From Ignavibacterium sp. (GTDB lineage: Bacteria > Bacteroidota > Ignavibacteria > Ignavibacteriales > Ignavibacteriaceae): a stretch of 64,000 nt of DNA. The notes beneath the pieces are model-generated. The model was not told the origin of the DNA, did no database searches, and was given only the letters and a program-made list of their open reading frames with translations. This document shows, piece by piece, positions 1 through 8,192 of this stretch. The stretch lies in NCBI GenBank assembly GCA_018335755.1, contig JAGXRK010000051.1, positions 124,001 to 188,000 of the forward strand. The letters run 5' to 3'. The translations under genes and the position numbers were made by a program. The number at the start of each line of letters is the position of its first letter. Within the stretch, counting starts at the first letter, position 1.

Positions 1-201
1 CATATGATTTACTTTTAATTTAACCGCATTAAAGTTTCCGCCGGTTTTTTTAATAATGGATTCAGCAATGTTTCCGCTTTCCTGCACAATTGCAGCAAGC
101 AGATGTTCCGGATCAACAATCTGGTTGTTATACTTCTGTGCAATCTCAACTGCTGTCTGAACAATTTCCTGTGCTTTTACTGTTAATCTGTTAAAATTCA
201 T
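1..201 (-). CDS. clpB: ClpB disaggregase, N-terminal fragment
   Basis: The reverse strand opens with ATG at 201 and stays open to the window edge, giving 67 residues that begin MNFNRLTVKAQEIVQ and contain the Clp N-domain signature NNQIVDPEHLLAAI. This matches the start of ClpB, the Hsp100 AAA+ ATPase that works with DnaK to dissolve protein aggregates in the cytoplasm. A GGAG ribosome-binding site lies at 211-214, nine bases upstream. The gene is the last of a leftward chaperone cluster (hsp20, cbpA, htpG, clpB). The ATPase domains lie outside the window, so ClpA/ClpC cannot be strictly excluded, but the start is ClpB-like. Confidence 0.88.
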   Translation of the reverse strand, partial: MNFNRLTVKAQEIVQTAVEIAQKYNNQIVDPEHLLAAIVQESGNIAESIIKKTGGNFNAVKLKVNHM

Positions 202-213
202 AAGGCCCATCTC

Positions 214-243
214 CTAACCTCTTCTCCAAGGGAAGAGGGATAA
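214..243. repeat. Short palindromic repeat between htpG and clpB
   Basis: Arms CCTCTTC (218-224) and GAAGAGG (232-238) form a 7-bp stem with a short loop. It resembles the other C/G-run hairpins at 308-337 and 12345-12370 and is probably a REP-like repeat. It could also act as a weak transcription or mRNA-stability signal for htpG. Confidence 0.55.
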
Positions 244-298
244 GAAAAACAATTATATTTTTATAACTCTTTCATCATTTACAACTGTTACAAGCAAA

Positions 299-2233
299 TT
301 ATTCTTGCTCCCCTCCTTTGGAGGGGCTGGGGGAGGCCTTCTTATATAACTCACTTGCCTCCGTTAACATCTTATTCAATCTGTTTACAAGTTTATGAGG
401 ATCATCAAGATTTCCTTCAAGCAATAATGCTGATTCATAAAGCTGTTCTGTTGTGTCAGCAATAAACTGATCTTTTGCCTCTTTCTTGAATACGCTTAAT
501 AAATTTCTGATTAGTTTGTGATCTTTATTTATTTCCATCAATCTTTTTTGTGCCGGAAGCGCCATTTCCTGGTTTGACATTTTTAGAATTTTTTGCATTG
601 TAGATGACATTGTATCATCCGGGTTTATCAAGCAGGCTGGACTTCCCTTTAATCGTTTTGATTCTTTTACTTCGGTAACTCTGTCACCGAGTATATCTTT
701 CATTTGTGAAAGAAGAGAATCAAAATGTTTTTCGTCGTCCGCATTCAGTTTTTCTGTTTGATCTTCTTTCTTTTCAACATCGTCAAGCTTATCAATCTCT
801 TTAAGGTCTGCCGCATCAACAGATTTAAATTCAAACTCTTTATGCTTGCGGATTGATGAAACAACAAATTCATCAACGGGATCGTACAAGTAAAGGACTT
901 CCAATCCTTTTGATTTATAAATTTCAAGATGCGGATTCAGATCAATCGCTTCCCTGCTTGCGCCAATGGCATAATAAATTTCTTTCTGGTCCTTTATCAT
1001 TCGCCCGACATAATCTTCGAGAGATACAAGTTCTTTTTCATCTCTGCTTGCCGAAGAATTGAATCTTAAAAGCTGCTGATACTTTTCAGTATTTTGAAAG
1101 TCCATATATCCAAGTTTGAAAATCTTTCCATGTTCTTTCCAGAATTCTAAATATCGTTCGGGGGAATCTTTAGCCACTTTTAAAAGATGAGAAAGTACGT
1201 TGCCCGTAACGCTTTGCGCAATTTTTGTGAAGATGATGTTTTCCTGTAGAGTCTCCCGTGAAATGTTCAGAGGTAAATCTTCAGAATCAACAACACCTTT
1301 AACAAAGCTTAAATATTCAGGAAGCAAATCTTTATTCTGATGCTGAATCAAAACCCTTCGCACATACAAATCCAATCCATAATCATCACGATTAAATCTC
1401 CAGTATTCATAACTCTTTTTCGGGATAAAGAGCAGGGAGTTAAACTGTATTGGCGCATCAACTGACTTGTGAAGAGTTTCAAAAGGCTCTTCGTTGTCAT
1501 AAGTTAAAAACTTATAGAATTCATCATACTGTTCTTTTTTGATTGATGATTTTGGTTCGCGCCATATTGCAGCAATTGTGTTTACTTTATCCTTGTCCAG
1601 ATAAATCGGGAAAGAAATAAAGTTCGAGTGCTTTTTAACAATTCCTTCCAATCGATACTTATCTGCGAATTCTTTTGCATCATCTTTCAGTTGGATTTCG
1701 ATAGTTGTTCCTCTTTTTAATGGCTCATCCAAAGTTGAAATCTCATAATCACCTGTTCCATCTGATTTCCATTCGATTGCCGATTCATTTTTTTTGTACG
1801 ACTTAGATTTAATAATTACTTGTTTTGCAACCATGAATACAGAATAAAAACCAATTCCAAATCTTCCGATAATATTATTAACAGCTTCTTTGTTTTCAGA
1901 AAGCTGCTTAAGAAATTCCTCCGAGCCTGATTTTGCAATCGTCCCGATATTGGCGATCATTTCGTCGCGGGTCATCCCGATACCGGTATCGGAAATTGTT
2001 ATGATGTTTTTTTTATCATCAAAACTGATTCTGACTTCAAGAGGAAAATCGCTATCCAGAACGTCACTTCCTTTGGTTAATTCAAATCTTAGTTTATCTA
2101 AGGCATCAGAAGCATTGGAAATTAATTCTCTCAGAAATATATCCCTGCTTGTGTAAAGTGAATGAACAAGAATATCGAGCAGCTTTTTAGTTTCAGCTTT
2201 AAATTCAATTATGGTTGTATGATTTTCGGTCAT
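299..2233 (-). CDS. htpG: HtpG, Hsp90-family chaperone
   Basis: 644 residues, close to the usual length of bacterial Hsp90. It is an ATP-dependent cytoplasmic chaperone. The GHKL ATPase motifs are all present: RELISNASDAL with E36 and N40, DTGIGMT at 82-88, and GRFGIGF at 123-129. The middle domain and C-terminal dimerisation domain follow. The last dozen residues (SPSPSKGGEQE) are encoded by a palindromic repeat at 308-337 and have no counterpart I know in the family, so the native C-terminus was probably extended by the repeat. The gene lies downstream of cbpA in the same direction. Confidence 0.97.
   Translation of the reverse strand: MTENHTTIIEFKAETKKLLDILVHSLYTSRDIFLRELISNASDALDKLRFELTKGSDVLDSDFPLEVRISFDDKKNIITISDTGIGMTRDEMIANIGTIAKSGSEEFLKQLSENKEAVNNIIGRFGIGFYSVFMVAKQVIIKSKSYKKNESAIEWKSDGTGDYEISTLDEPLKRGTTIEIQLKDDAKEFADKYRLEGIVKKHSNFISFPIYLDKDKVNTIAAIWREPKSSIKKEQYDEFYKFLTYDNEEPFETLHKSVDAPIQFNSLLFIPKKSYEYWRFNRDDYGLDLYVRRVLIQHQNKDLLPEYLSFVKGVVDSEDLPLNISRETLQENIIFTKIAQSVTGNVLSHLLKVAKDSPERYLEFWKEHGKIFKLGYMDFQNTEKYQQLLRFNSSASRDEKELVSLEDYVGRMIKDQKEIYYAIGASREAIDLNPHLEIYKSKGLEVLYLYDPVDEFVVSSIRKHKEFEFKSVDAADLKEIDKLDDVEKKEDQTEKLNADDEKHFDSLLSQMKDILGDRVTEVKESKRLKGSPACLINPDDTMSSTMQKILKMSNQEMALPAQKRLMEINKDHKLIRNLLSVFKKEAKDQFIADTTEQLYESALLLEGNLDDPHKLVNRLNKMLTEASELYKKASPSPSKGGEQE
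308..337. repeat. C/G-rich palindromic repeat coding the HtpG tail
   Basis: CCCCTCC (310-316) and GGAGGGG (320-326) form a 7-bp stem with a 3-base loop, followed by a run GGGGGAGG. It lies inside the 3' end of htpG and supplies its last residues. A similar unit forms the 3' end of mfd. Confidence 0.7.
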
Positions 2234-2256
2234 TGTTTCTCCTTTTTTTAATAATA

Positions 2257-2313
2257 CTGAACTTGTTTCAGCATCTTCGAAATTAACTAAAGATCCCGAA
2301 ACAAGTTCGGGAT
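2257..2313. repeat. Paired inverted repeats between cbpA and htpG
   Basis: Two small hairpins, CTGAA-N5-TTCAG (2257-2271) and ATCCCGAA-N5-TTCGGGAT (2293-2313), can also pair with each other: GAACTTGTTTC at 2259-2269 is the exact complement of GAAACAAGTTC at 2298-2308. This looks like facing copies of a REP-like element in the intergenic gap. It might also weaken read-through from cbpA into htpG. Confidence 0.6.
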
Positions 2314-2320
2314 AGCTTAA

Positions 2321-3256
2321 TTATTCGCTTCTTAATGTTTTTAACTTATTAAATAATTCCTTCTCTTCTCTATTGAGATTTTTAGGAACGGTAACATGAA
2401 TTTTTACAAACAAGTCTCCCCTTCCGTAGTTTTTGTTTAAACCCAAACCTTTCAATCTTAGAACATTTTCTGATTCAGTTCCTTCGGGAATGTTTATGCT
2501 AATTATTTTTCCATCCAGAGTTTTAATCAGCTCTTTCCCGCCAAGTACCGCGGTATAAATATCTACATCAAGATTATAATAAAGATTATTATCTTTAATT
2601 TCATAAAAAGGATGTTGAATGATATGAATATTTAGATAGAGGTCACCTTTATTTCCATTGGTTGTTCTGGATCTTCCCAAACCCTTGAGTCTGAGCTTTT
2701 GTCCGTCTTTTGTGCCCGGATTAATTTTTATTTTTAACTTCTTCCCGTCAATGATTATCTGTCTTTCACTTCCATTAAATGCTTCTTCAAGTGTTATATT
2801 CAAATCTGCTTCAACGTTCACTGCAGTTTGTTGATGTTGCACTGTTTCACCAAATCCGCTCCGTCTTCCGCTTCCACCAAAGAATGATTCAAAGAATTCA
2901 GAAAACCCACCACCCATATTTCCGAAAATATCATTTATATCGCCTGAAAATTCATAAGTGGTTCCACCACGTCTTCTTGTACCACCAAACTGTGAGAAGA
3001 AATCTCCAAAGTCTCCGCCAGCATGCTGATATTGTTTCCAGTCAGCTCCGAGAGTATCATACTTCTTTCTTTTCTCCGGATCACTTAAAACTTCATTTGC
3101 TTCGGTAATCTCTTTAAACTTTTCTTCAGCAGCTTTGTCGTTAGGGTTCCTGTCGGGATGATATTTCATTGCAAGCTTACGGTAAGCTTTTTTTATTTCA
3201 TCCTTCGATGCAGATTTATCTACACTGAGTATTTTGTAATAATCTTTAAATTCCAT
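2321..3256 (-). CDS. cbpA: DnaJ-class co-chaperone, CbpA type
   Basis: 311 residues. The J domain occupies about 4-70 with the HPD motif at 33-35, which stimulates DnaK ATP hydrolysis. A Gly/Phe-rich linker (about 75-135) follows, then two C-terminal substrate-binding beta domains (about 145-305). There are no CxxCxGxG zinc-finger repeats, which marks a type B (CbpA/DnaJ2) protein, not canonical DnaJ. It sits between hsp20 and htpG and is transcribed in the same direction, so it is part of a heat-shock gene cluster. No dnaK is in the window. Confidence 0.93.
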   Translation of the reverse strand: MEFKDYYKILSVDKSASKDEIKKAYRKLAMKYHPDRNPNDKAAEEKFKEITEANEVLSDPEKRKKYDTLGADWKQYQHAGGDFGDFFSQFGGTRRRGGTTYEFSGDINDIFGNMGGGFSEFFESFFGGSGRRSGFGETVQHQQTAVNVEADLNITLEEAFNGSERQIIIDGKKLKIKINPGTKDGQKLRLKGLGRSRTTNGNKGDLYLNIHIIQHPFYEIKDNNLYYNLDVDIYTAVLGGKELIKTLDGKIISINIPEGTESENVLRLKGLGLNKNYGRGDLFVKIHVTVPKNLNREEKELFNKLKTLRSE

Positions 3257-3296
3257 TTCTTTTACTTAAGATTTTCATTACAAATTTAAGCAAAAG

Positions 3297-3324
3297 AAAA
3301 GGGTAACCGTAAAGTTACCCTTTC
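3297..3324 (-). terminator. Terminator after hsp20
   Basis: GGGTAAC (3301-3307) and GTTACCC (3314-3320) form a perfect stem, extended by A/T pairs. Read on the minus strand the hairpin is followed by TTTTCTTTT. It lies just after the hsp20 stop and before cbpA, so hsp20 is probably a separate transcription unit. Confidence 0.75.
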
Positions 3325-3347
3325 CCATCTTTACCATCGACTCTTTA

Positions 3348-3812
3348 TTACTTCACCTTAATCTCAATTTCTTTCGGTTTTGCTTCTTCGGCTTTCGGTA
3401 CAGTTATAGTTAACTGACCATCTTTGAACTCCGCATTAATTTTATCTGCCTGAATTAATTCCGGCAGATTGAAAGAGCGAAAATATTTTCCATAGGATTT
3501 TTCAATTCGATGGCACTTAGCATCTTTGGTTTCGCTTTCCTGAGCTCTTTCTCCGCTTATGCTGAGTTTGCCGTTAGTAAAAGAAATTTTAACATCTTCT
3601 TTTTTAATTCCGGGAAGATCAACTTTCAGAGTATATTTTTCTTTGTCTTCATAAATATCCGTCAACGGCATCCACACCGCATTTTCGTATTCTTCCCCAG
3701 TGTCTTTGCTCTTTGAAATACCAAACCGGTTTTCAAGTGAATTGAACATTCTGCTGAATTCTCTTTCGAAATCAACAAGATCTCTCATCGGGTTGAATTT
3801 TACAAGTGTCAT
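3348..3812 (-). CDS. Small heat-shock protein, Hsp20/alpha-crystallin
   Basis: 154 residues from ATG 3812. An upstream in-frame start at 3899 is possible but adds 29 residues unlike the family. ATG 3812 is preceded by a clean AAGGAG site and begins MTLVKFNPMRDLVDFEREF, a typical Hsp20 start. The alpha-crystallin domain covers about 45-145 (WMPLTDIYEDKEKYTL, VDLPGIKKEDVKI), and the C-terminal IxI motif is IEI just before the end. It is an ATP-independent holdase that forms cytoplasmic oligomers. An unusual set of palindromes lies upstream at 3951-4028. Confidence 0.95.
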   Translation of the reverse strand: MTLVKFNPMRDLVDFEREFSRMFNSLENRFGISKSKDTGEEYENAVWMPLTDIYEDKEKYTLKVDLPGIKKEDVKISFTNGKLSISGERAQESETKDAKCHRIEKSYGKYFRSFNLPELIQADKINAEFKDGQLTITVPKAEEAKPKEIEIKVK

Positions 3813-3950
3813 TTTATCATCTCCTTTTTTGTTGTTAAATGTTATTTTTGTTTTTGACAGTAATATGGCAAGCGGTATGCCGAATTTATAAATCACCACA
3901 ACTCATTATATTACAATAAGTTACGGAAATTATTAAGCACACAAGACAAT

Positions 3951-4028
3951 CCGCCATATTGGCGGACACTATGTCGCAACACCCCCAATTTTGTCATTAT
4001 ATCGCTCAGCATCTGCCATATTGACAAA
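3951..4028. promoter_or_regulatory. Palindrome cluster upstream of hsp20
   Basis: CCGCCATATTGGCGG at 3951-3965 is a 15-bp palindrome. The related CTGCCATATTGACA occurs about 60 bp further on, at 4013-4026, and TTTTGTCA/TGACAAAA arms flank the second half of the region. The repeated core is GCCATATTGRC. The region separates hsp20 from the divergent mnmE, so it may be an operator for heat-shock control. No CIRCE element (TTAGCACTC-N9-GAGTGCTAA) is present. The assignment is an inference from position and symmetry. Confidence 0.45.
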
Positions 4029-4080
4029 ACGAGGGATAGCGCTAATTCATCAACCCATATGAGTTGGCAGTCAGCTTTAA

Positions 4081-4111
4081 TTGATAAACCCTTTCAATTT
4101 ATTTATTTTTG
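4081..4111 (+). promoter_or_regulatory. Bacteroidota-type promoter of mnmE
   Basis: TTG at 4081-4083, a 20-base spacer and TATTTTTG at 4104-4111 match the Bacteroidota consensus TTTG-N19-TAnnTTTG. Transcription would begin near 4117. This rules against a start codon at TTG 4109, which lies inside the -7 element. Confidence 0.6.
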
Positions 4112-4138
4112 CATCCTTATATTGAGCAGATTATCCAA

Positions 4139-5491
4139 TTGAAAGAAGATACAATAATAGCGCTCGCGACACCAGCCGGTGTTGGTGCGATTTCAGTTAT
4201 TCGGATTAGCGGCCCACATTCGTTTACTGTTACTGACAATTTCTTTAAGGGAAAAATTACAATTGAGGAAGCTGAAACGCATACTCTTCATTATGGTGAT
4301 ATTTATAACAGGGATGATGAACATATTGATGATGTTTTGATATCGGTTTTTAGGGCTCCAAACTCATATACGGGAGAGGATAGTGTAGAAATAAGTTCAC
4401 ATGGAAACCCTCTTATTACTCAGAAAGTAATTGAACTTTTTATCAGCGAGCAAAACGTCAGATTGGCTGAACCGGGTGAGTTTACAAAAAGAGCTTTTCT
4501 GAATAACAGAATTGATCTGGCTAGAGCTGAAGCCGTTGCAGATGTGATCAGTTCGAGGACTGAAGCCTCATTCCGCGGGGCCAGAAATCAACTGGACGGA
4601 CTTTTATCCCAAAAAGTAGAAGAATTACGTGATAAATTGGTAAACTCTTCATCTTTTATAGAACTAGAGCTTGACTTTGCTGAAGAGGATATTGAATTCG
4701 TTAACCAGGATGAACTTCTTAAGAGAGTGGATGATACTATTATTGAAATTGATACGTTGCTTGAATCTTACACGTTCGGTAGGGTGATCAGAGATGGTGT
4801 AAATGTGGCGCTGGTAGGTAAACCTAACGTAGGAAAGTCATCGCTGCTAAATTACATACTTAAAGAATCGAGAGCAATTGTCAGTGAAATACCCGGAACC
4901 ACCAGAGATGTCATTCGTGAAGAAGTTTCAATTGATGGCATTTTATTCAGGTTATTTGATACCGCCGGAATTAGAATTTCCGAGGATGCCATTGAAAAAG
5001 AGGGAATATTAAGAAGCAGAGAAACTGTTCGAAATGCCGATGTTATTGTTTTTCTTGAAGATGCCACCCAAGCGGAATCGAAAGATTTGTTGATTGACTT
5101 ACTGAAATTGACAAGTCCAGATAAAGTATTGAAGGCAATAAATAAGATTGACCTTGTAAAAGATACCACTTCCGATTATGACGCAAAAATTTCAGCTAAA
5201 ACAGGGGAGGGGATAGGCACCCTTTTTCAAAAAATGAAAGAAATAGCAATTGGTAATGAAAACTATACTGAAAAAACAGCAATCGTTACAAATCTTAGGC
5301 ATCACAATTGTTTGAAGAGATCCAGAGAAAACTTAATCAATGCCAGAGAATCAATTTTGAATAAAATGAGTGGAGAATTCATCGCCATAGATCTTAGAAA
5401 TGCTGAAATGAATTTGGCTGAAATCATTGGGGAAGTCACCTCAGATGATATTCTGAATAATATATTTATGAAATTTTGTATTGGGAAGTAG
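4139..5491 (+). CDS. mnmE: MnmE, tRNA U34 modification GTPase
   Basis: About 450 residues from TTG 4139, giving MKEDTIIALATPAGVGAI, the standard family start. A TTG at 4109 is in frame but lies in the promoter -7 box. With MnmG it makes the 5-(carboxymethyl)aminomethyl group on uridine 34 of tRNAs. The N-terminal tetrahydrofolate-binding domain is followed by a helical domain with an inserted G domain: GKPNVGKS near 227-234, DTAGI, NKIDL. The C-terminal catalytic motif CIGK is intact. mnmG and rsmG follow in the same direction, the classical order near many replication origins. Confidence 0.95.
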   Translation: MKEDTIIALATPAGVGAISVIRISGPHSFTVTDNFFKGKITIEEAETHTLHYGDIYNRDDEHIDDVLISVFRAPNSYTGEDSVEISSHGNPLITQKVIELFISEQNVRLAEPGEFTKRAFLNNRIDLARAEAVADVISSRTEASFRGARNQLDGLLSQKVEELRDKLVNSSSFIELELDFAEEDIEFVNQDELLKRVDDTIIEIDTLLESYTFGRVIRDGVNVALVGKPNVGKSSLLNYILKESRAIVSEIPGTTRDVIREEVSIDGILFRLFDTAGIRISEDAIEKEGILRSRETVRNADVIVFLEDATQAESKDLLIDLLKLTSPDKVLKAINKIDLVKDTTSDYDAKISAKTGEGIGTLFQKMKEIAIGNENYTEKTAIVTNLRHHNCLKRSRENLINARESILNKMSGEFIAIDLRNAEMNLAEIIGEVTSDDILNNIFMKFCIGK

Positions 5492-5497
5492 CGCTTA

Positions 5498-5513
5498 AGT
5501 TTCACGTGAAACC
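5498..5513. other. parS-like centromere site 1
   Basis: AGTTTCACGTGAAACC contains a perfect 14-bp palindrome, GTTTCACGTGAAAC, and matches 14 of 16 positions of the ParB-binding parS consensus TGTTTCACGTGAAACA. It lies just after mnmE. Chromosomal parS sites usually cluster near oriC, where mnmE/mnmG/rsmG are often found. Confidence 0.75.
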
Positions 5514-5521
5514 ACCGTTAG

Positions 5522-5535
5522 TTGTTAATTAACAA
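5522..5535. other. AT-rich palindrome between parS-like sites
   Basis: TTGTTAATTAACAA is a perfect 14-bp palindrome lying between the two parS-like sites. It may be an extra protein-binding site or part of the mnmG upstream region. No known function is assigned. Confidence 0.4.
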
Positions 5536-5542
5536 ACATTTT

Positions 5543-5559
5543 TGTTTCACGTGGAAACA
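5543..5559. other. parS-like centromere site 2
   Basis: TGTTTCACGTGGAAACA equals the parS consensus with one extra G inserted, 17 bases in place of 16. It lies 9 bases before the mnmG start. The insertion may weaken ParB binding. As a pair with the site at 5498 it still argues for a segregation locus. Confidence 0.6.
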
Positions 5560-5567
5560 TAAAAGTC

Positions 5568-7451
5568 TTGAAAATGAAGAAATTTGATATAATTGTTGTT
5601 GGTGGCGGACATGCCGGCATAGAAGCCGCATCCGCTGGTGCCCGTATGGGATGTACCGTTGGATTAGTCACAATGGATCCCTATGCAATGGGAAGAATGT
5701 CCTGTAATCCTGCAATTGGCGGAACGGCAAAGGGTCATCTGGTTAGAGAAATTGATGCCCTGGGTGGAATAATGGGACAAATTGCAGACAGAACAGGCAT
5801 TCAATTTAGAATGCTAAATCGCTCAAAAGGTCCGGCAGTTTGGTCTCCCAGATGCCAATCTGACAGGAAGTTATATTCTGAAGAAGCATTTAGGGTTATT
5901 TCTTCAACTGACAATGTTGAAATTGTAGAAGGATCAGCCATTGAGGTTTTGACAGAAGATGGAAAAATAGTTGCCGTTAAATTAGCGGATGGAAGTGAAA
6001 TAAAATGTAAAGCCTTAATTCTATCCTCCGGAACATTTTTAAATGGATTGATGCACACCGGATTAAGCTCAACAAGCGGTGGAAGGTTTGGCGAGGAACC
6101 TGCAACAGGAATTACCGAATCTCTAGCAAAGCTAGGTTTTGAATACGGAAGACTTAAAACAGGAACCCCCCCCAGATTACAGAAAGATTCCGTTGATTGG
6201 GATATCCTTGAGGTACAACCAGGAGATGAAAATCCGCAGCCGTTTTCTCACCAAACAGATGTTAATCAATTTCCATTCCTTCCCCAGGTGAGCTGTCATA
6301 TAACTTATACAGATCATTCGGTTCATAAAATTCTTGAGAAGGGATTCCATCAATCGCCAATGTTTATGGGACTAATTAAAGGTGTTGGTCCACGTTACTG
6401 TCCTTCAATTGAAGATAAGATTGTACGATTTGCTGATAAAGAGAAACATCAGCTTTTTCTTGAACCTGAAGGACTTGATAGCGATTTGATCTATGTAAAT
6501 GGCTTCTCATCATCACTTCCGGCAGAGATTCAATACGAAGCTTTAAGAAAAATAAAGGGCTTAGAAGATGTTGAAATGGTCCGTCCGGGTTATGCGGTTG
6601 AGTATGATTTCTTCCCGCCTCACCAGGTTGATCTGACTCTGGAAACGAAAGGAGTTAAAGGATTATACTTTGCCGGGCAAATAAACGGAACATCCGGTTA
6701 TGAAGAAGCAGCCGCACAAGGGTTAGTTGCAGGTATAAATGCCGCATTGAAAATACAGGGTAAGCCAGAGTTTGTTTTAAAGCGCAGTGAGGCCTATATC
6801 GGTGTTTTGATTGATGATCTTGTAAATAAATCTACCGACGAACCTTACAGGATGTTTACATCAAGAGCAGAGCACAGATTATTACTTCGTCAGGATAATG
6901 CCGATAGAAGATTGATGAAATATGGTTTTCAATTCGGATTGATAGAATCAGAATTAATGGGCACAGTTAACGTAAGAGGAGAGCTGATAAACCAAGGCAT
7001 TCGGTTCTGCAGCAATACAAAGCTTCACGCAAGGGAAATTAATATGTTTTTAAAATCTATAGGATCTTCACAAATTGATTCTACAGAAACAATATCAAAG
7101 CTTTGTAAACGTCCGGAATTAAATCTTAAACAGATTATTTCTTTGAATGGATATGCAGACAATAAGTTTGTTCAGAGCTTGTTAAGTGATGCGGCTGCTC
7201 TTGAACAGGTTGAAATAGAATTGAAATATGAGGGCTATATTCAAAGACAGCACGAAACCGTAAACAGGTTTGAAAAATATGAAGAAACAAAAATTCCCTC
7301 GACATTGAATTATTTAAACTTGAAACAATTGTCAGCGGAAGGAAAAGAAAAATTGAATAAAGTGAAACCAAGATCAATCGGACAGGCATCTCGTATCGCT
7401 GGTGTTACACCTTCAGATATTTCTGTTTTATTGGTATATTTGAAAAACTAA
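5568..7451 (+). CDS. mnmG: MnmG (GidA), FAD-dependent tRNA modification enzyme
   Basis: 627 residues from TTG 5568, or 625 from ATG 5574, which I find equally likely. It is the partner of MnmE in wobble-uridine modification of tRNA. The N-terminal FAD-binding motif is VVGGGHAGIEAA. The family signatures GRMSCNPAIGGTAKG and GTFLNGLMHTG are intact, and a helical C-terminal domain ends with the MnmE-binding region. mnmE lies 76 bp upstream and rsmG 15 bp downstream, so mnmG-rsmG are co-transcribed. Two parS-like sites lie in the upstream gap. Confidence 0.97.
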   Translation: MKMKKFDIIVVGGGHAGIEAASAGARMGCTVGLVTMDPYAMGRMSCNPAIGGTAKGHLVREIDALGGIMGQIADRTGIQFRMLNRSKGPAVWSPRCQSDRKLYSEEAFRVISSTDNVEIVEGSAIEVLTEDGKIVAVKLADGSEIKCKALILSSGTFLNGLMHTGLSSTSGGRFGEEPATGITESLAKLGFEYGRLKTGTPPRLQKDSVDWDILEVQPGDENPQPFSHQTDVNQFPFLPQVSCHITYTDHSVHKILEKGFHQSPMFMGLIKGVGPRYCPSIEDKIVRFADKEKHQLFLEPEGLDSDLIYVNGFSSSLPAEIQYEALRKIKGLEDVEMVRPGYAVEYDFFPPHQVDLTLETKGVKGLYFAGQINGTSGYEEAAAQGLVAGINAALKIQGKPEFVLKRSEAYIGVLIDDLVNKSTDEPYRMFTSRAEHRLLLRQDNADRRLMKYGFQFGLIESELMGTVNVRGELINQGIRFCSNTKLHAREINMFLKSIGSSQIDSTETISKLCKRPELNLKQIISLNGYADNKFVQSLLSDAAALEQVEIELKYEGYIQRQHETVNRFEKYEETKIPSTLNYLNLKQLSAEGKEKLNKVKPRSIGQASRIAGVTPSDISVLLVYLKN

Positions 7452-7466
7452 TTTTTAAGGACTTGC

Positions 7467-8153
7467 ATGCCGCCATCTAAGCAGGAACTCTACCTTAAAG
7501 AACTACAAAATTTTTGTTGGGAAAACGGGTTCAACCCCGAGCCAATGCGCACAGAAAGGCTCGCCTACTTTGCACAACTTGTTGCAGATAAAAATAAATC
7601 GGTAAATCTAGTTTCTCGAAAAGATGTCGATTCAATAATAGAAAATCACGTTTTCCTATCGGCATACATAACACAATACATTCCTGAAAAAACTATTAAG
7701 TTTTTGGATATTGGAACCGGTGGTGGATTTCCCGGAATTCCGATAGCAATTATGCGACCGGATATGCGCGGTGTTCTGGCTGATTCTACAGGAAAGAAGA
7801 TTGAAGCCGTTAAGGACTTTATTGACAAACTTAAACTCAGCAATGTTGCTGCTGAGAACAGCAGAGTTGAGAGTCCCGAATTTATTGAACAGCATCGAGG
7901 TACTTTCGATCTTATAGTAAGCAGAGGAACTGTTCCGCTAATCATTCTTTTCCGATATTCGTTGCCGCTTGTAAAAGACAAAGCATATATAATGGCGATG
8001 AAGGGCGGGAAATTGGAGGAGGAGTTCAAAAAAGCTGAGATCAAATACAAATCTTATATTAAAAAGTCCACTATTTACGAGTTGTATTACAAGCCAACTA
8101 ACATCCGCAACAAAAAAGGAAAGAAGTTGGTATTGATTGAACTGATAAAGTAA
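7467..8153 (+). CDS. rsmG: RsmG (GidB), 16S rRNA G527 methyltransferase
   Basis: 228 residues starting at ATG 7467, preceded by AAGGA. It methylates N7 of guanosine 527 in 16S rRNA using S-adenosylmethionine. NLVSRKD (47-53) and the SAM-binding motif FLDIGTGGGFPGIP (about 79-92) are intact, and VSRGT, typical of the family, follows. It lies directly after mnmG as in many bacteria. The usual parA/parB genes do not follow here; the next genes are a PAP2 phosphatase and mfd. Confidence 0.96.
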   Translation: MPPSKQELYLKELQNFCWENGFNPEPMRTERLAYFAQLVADKNKSVNLVSRKDVDSIIENHVFLSAYITQYIPEKTIKFLDIGTGGGFPGIPIAIMRPDMRGVLADSTGKKIEAVKDFIDKLKLSNVAAENSRVESPEFIEQHRGTFDLIVSRGTVPLIILFRYSLPLVKDKAYIMAMKGGKLEEEFKKAEIKYKSYIKKSTIYELYYKPTNIRNKKGKKLVLIELIK

Positions 8154-8192
8154 GTATAATTACCCAGATATCTTATTTAATACTGGAGTTCG

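Noticed and set aside
5498-5559. Replication origin itself
   Set aside because: No convincing DnaA boxes (TTATCCACA) or AT-rich unwinding region were seen; only the parS-like sites are supported.
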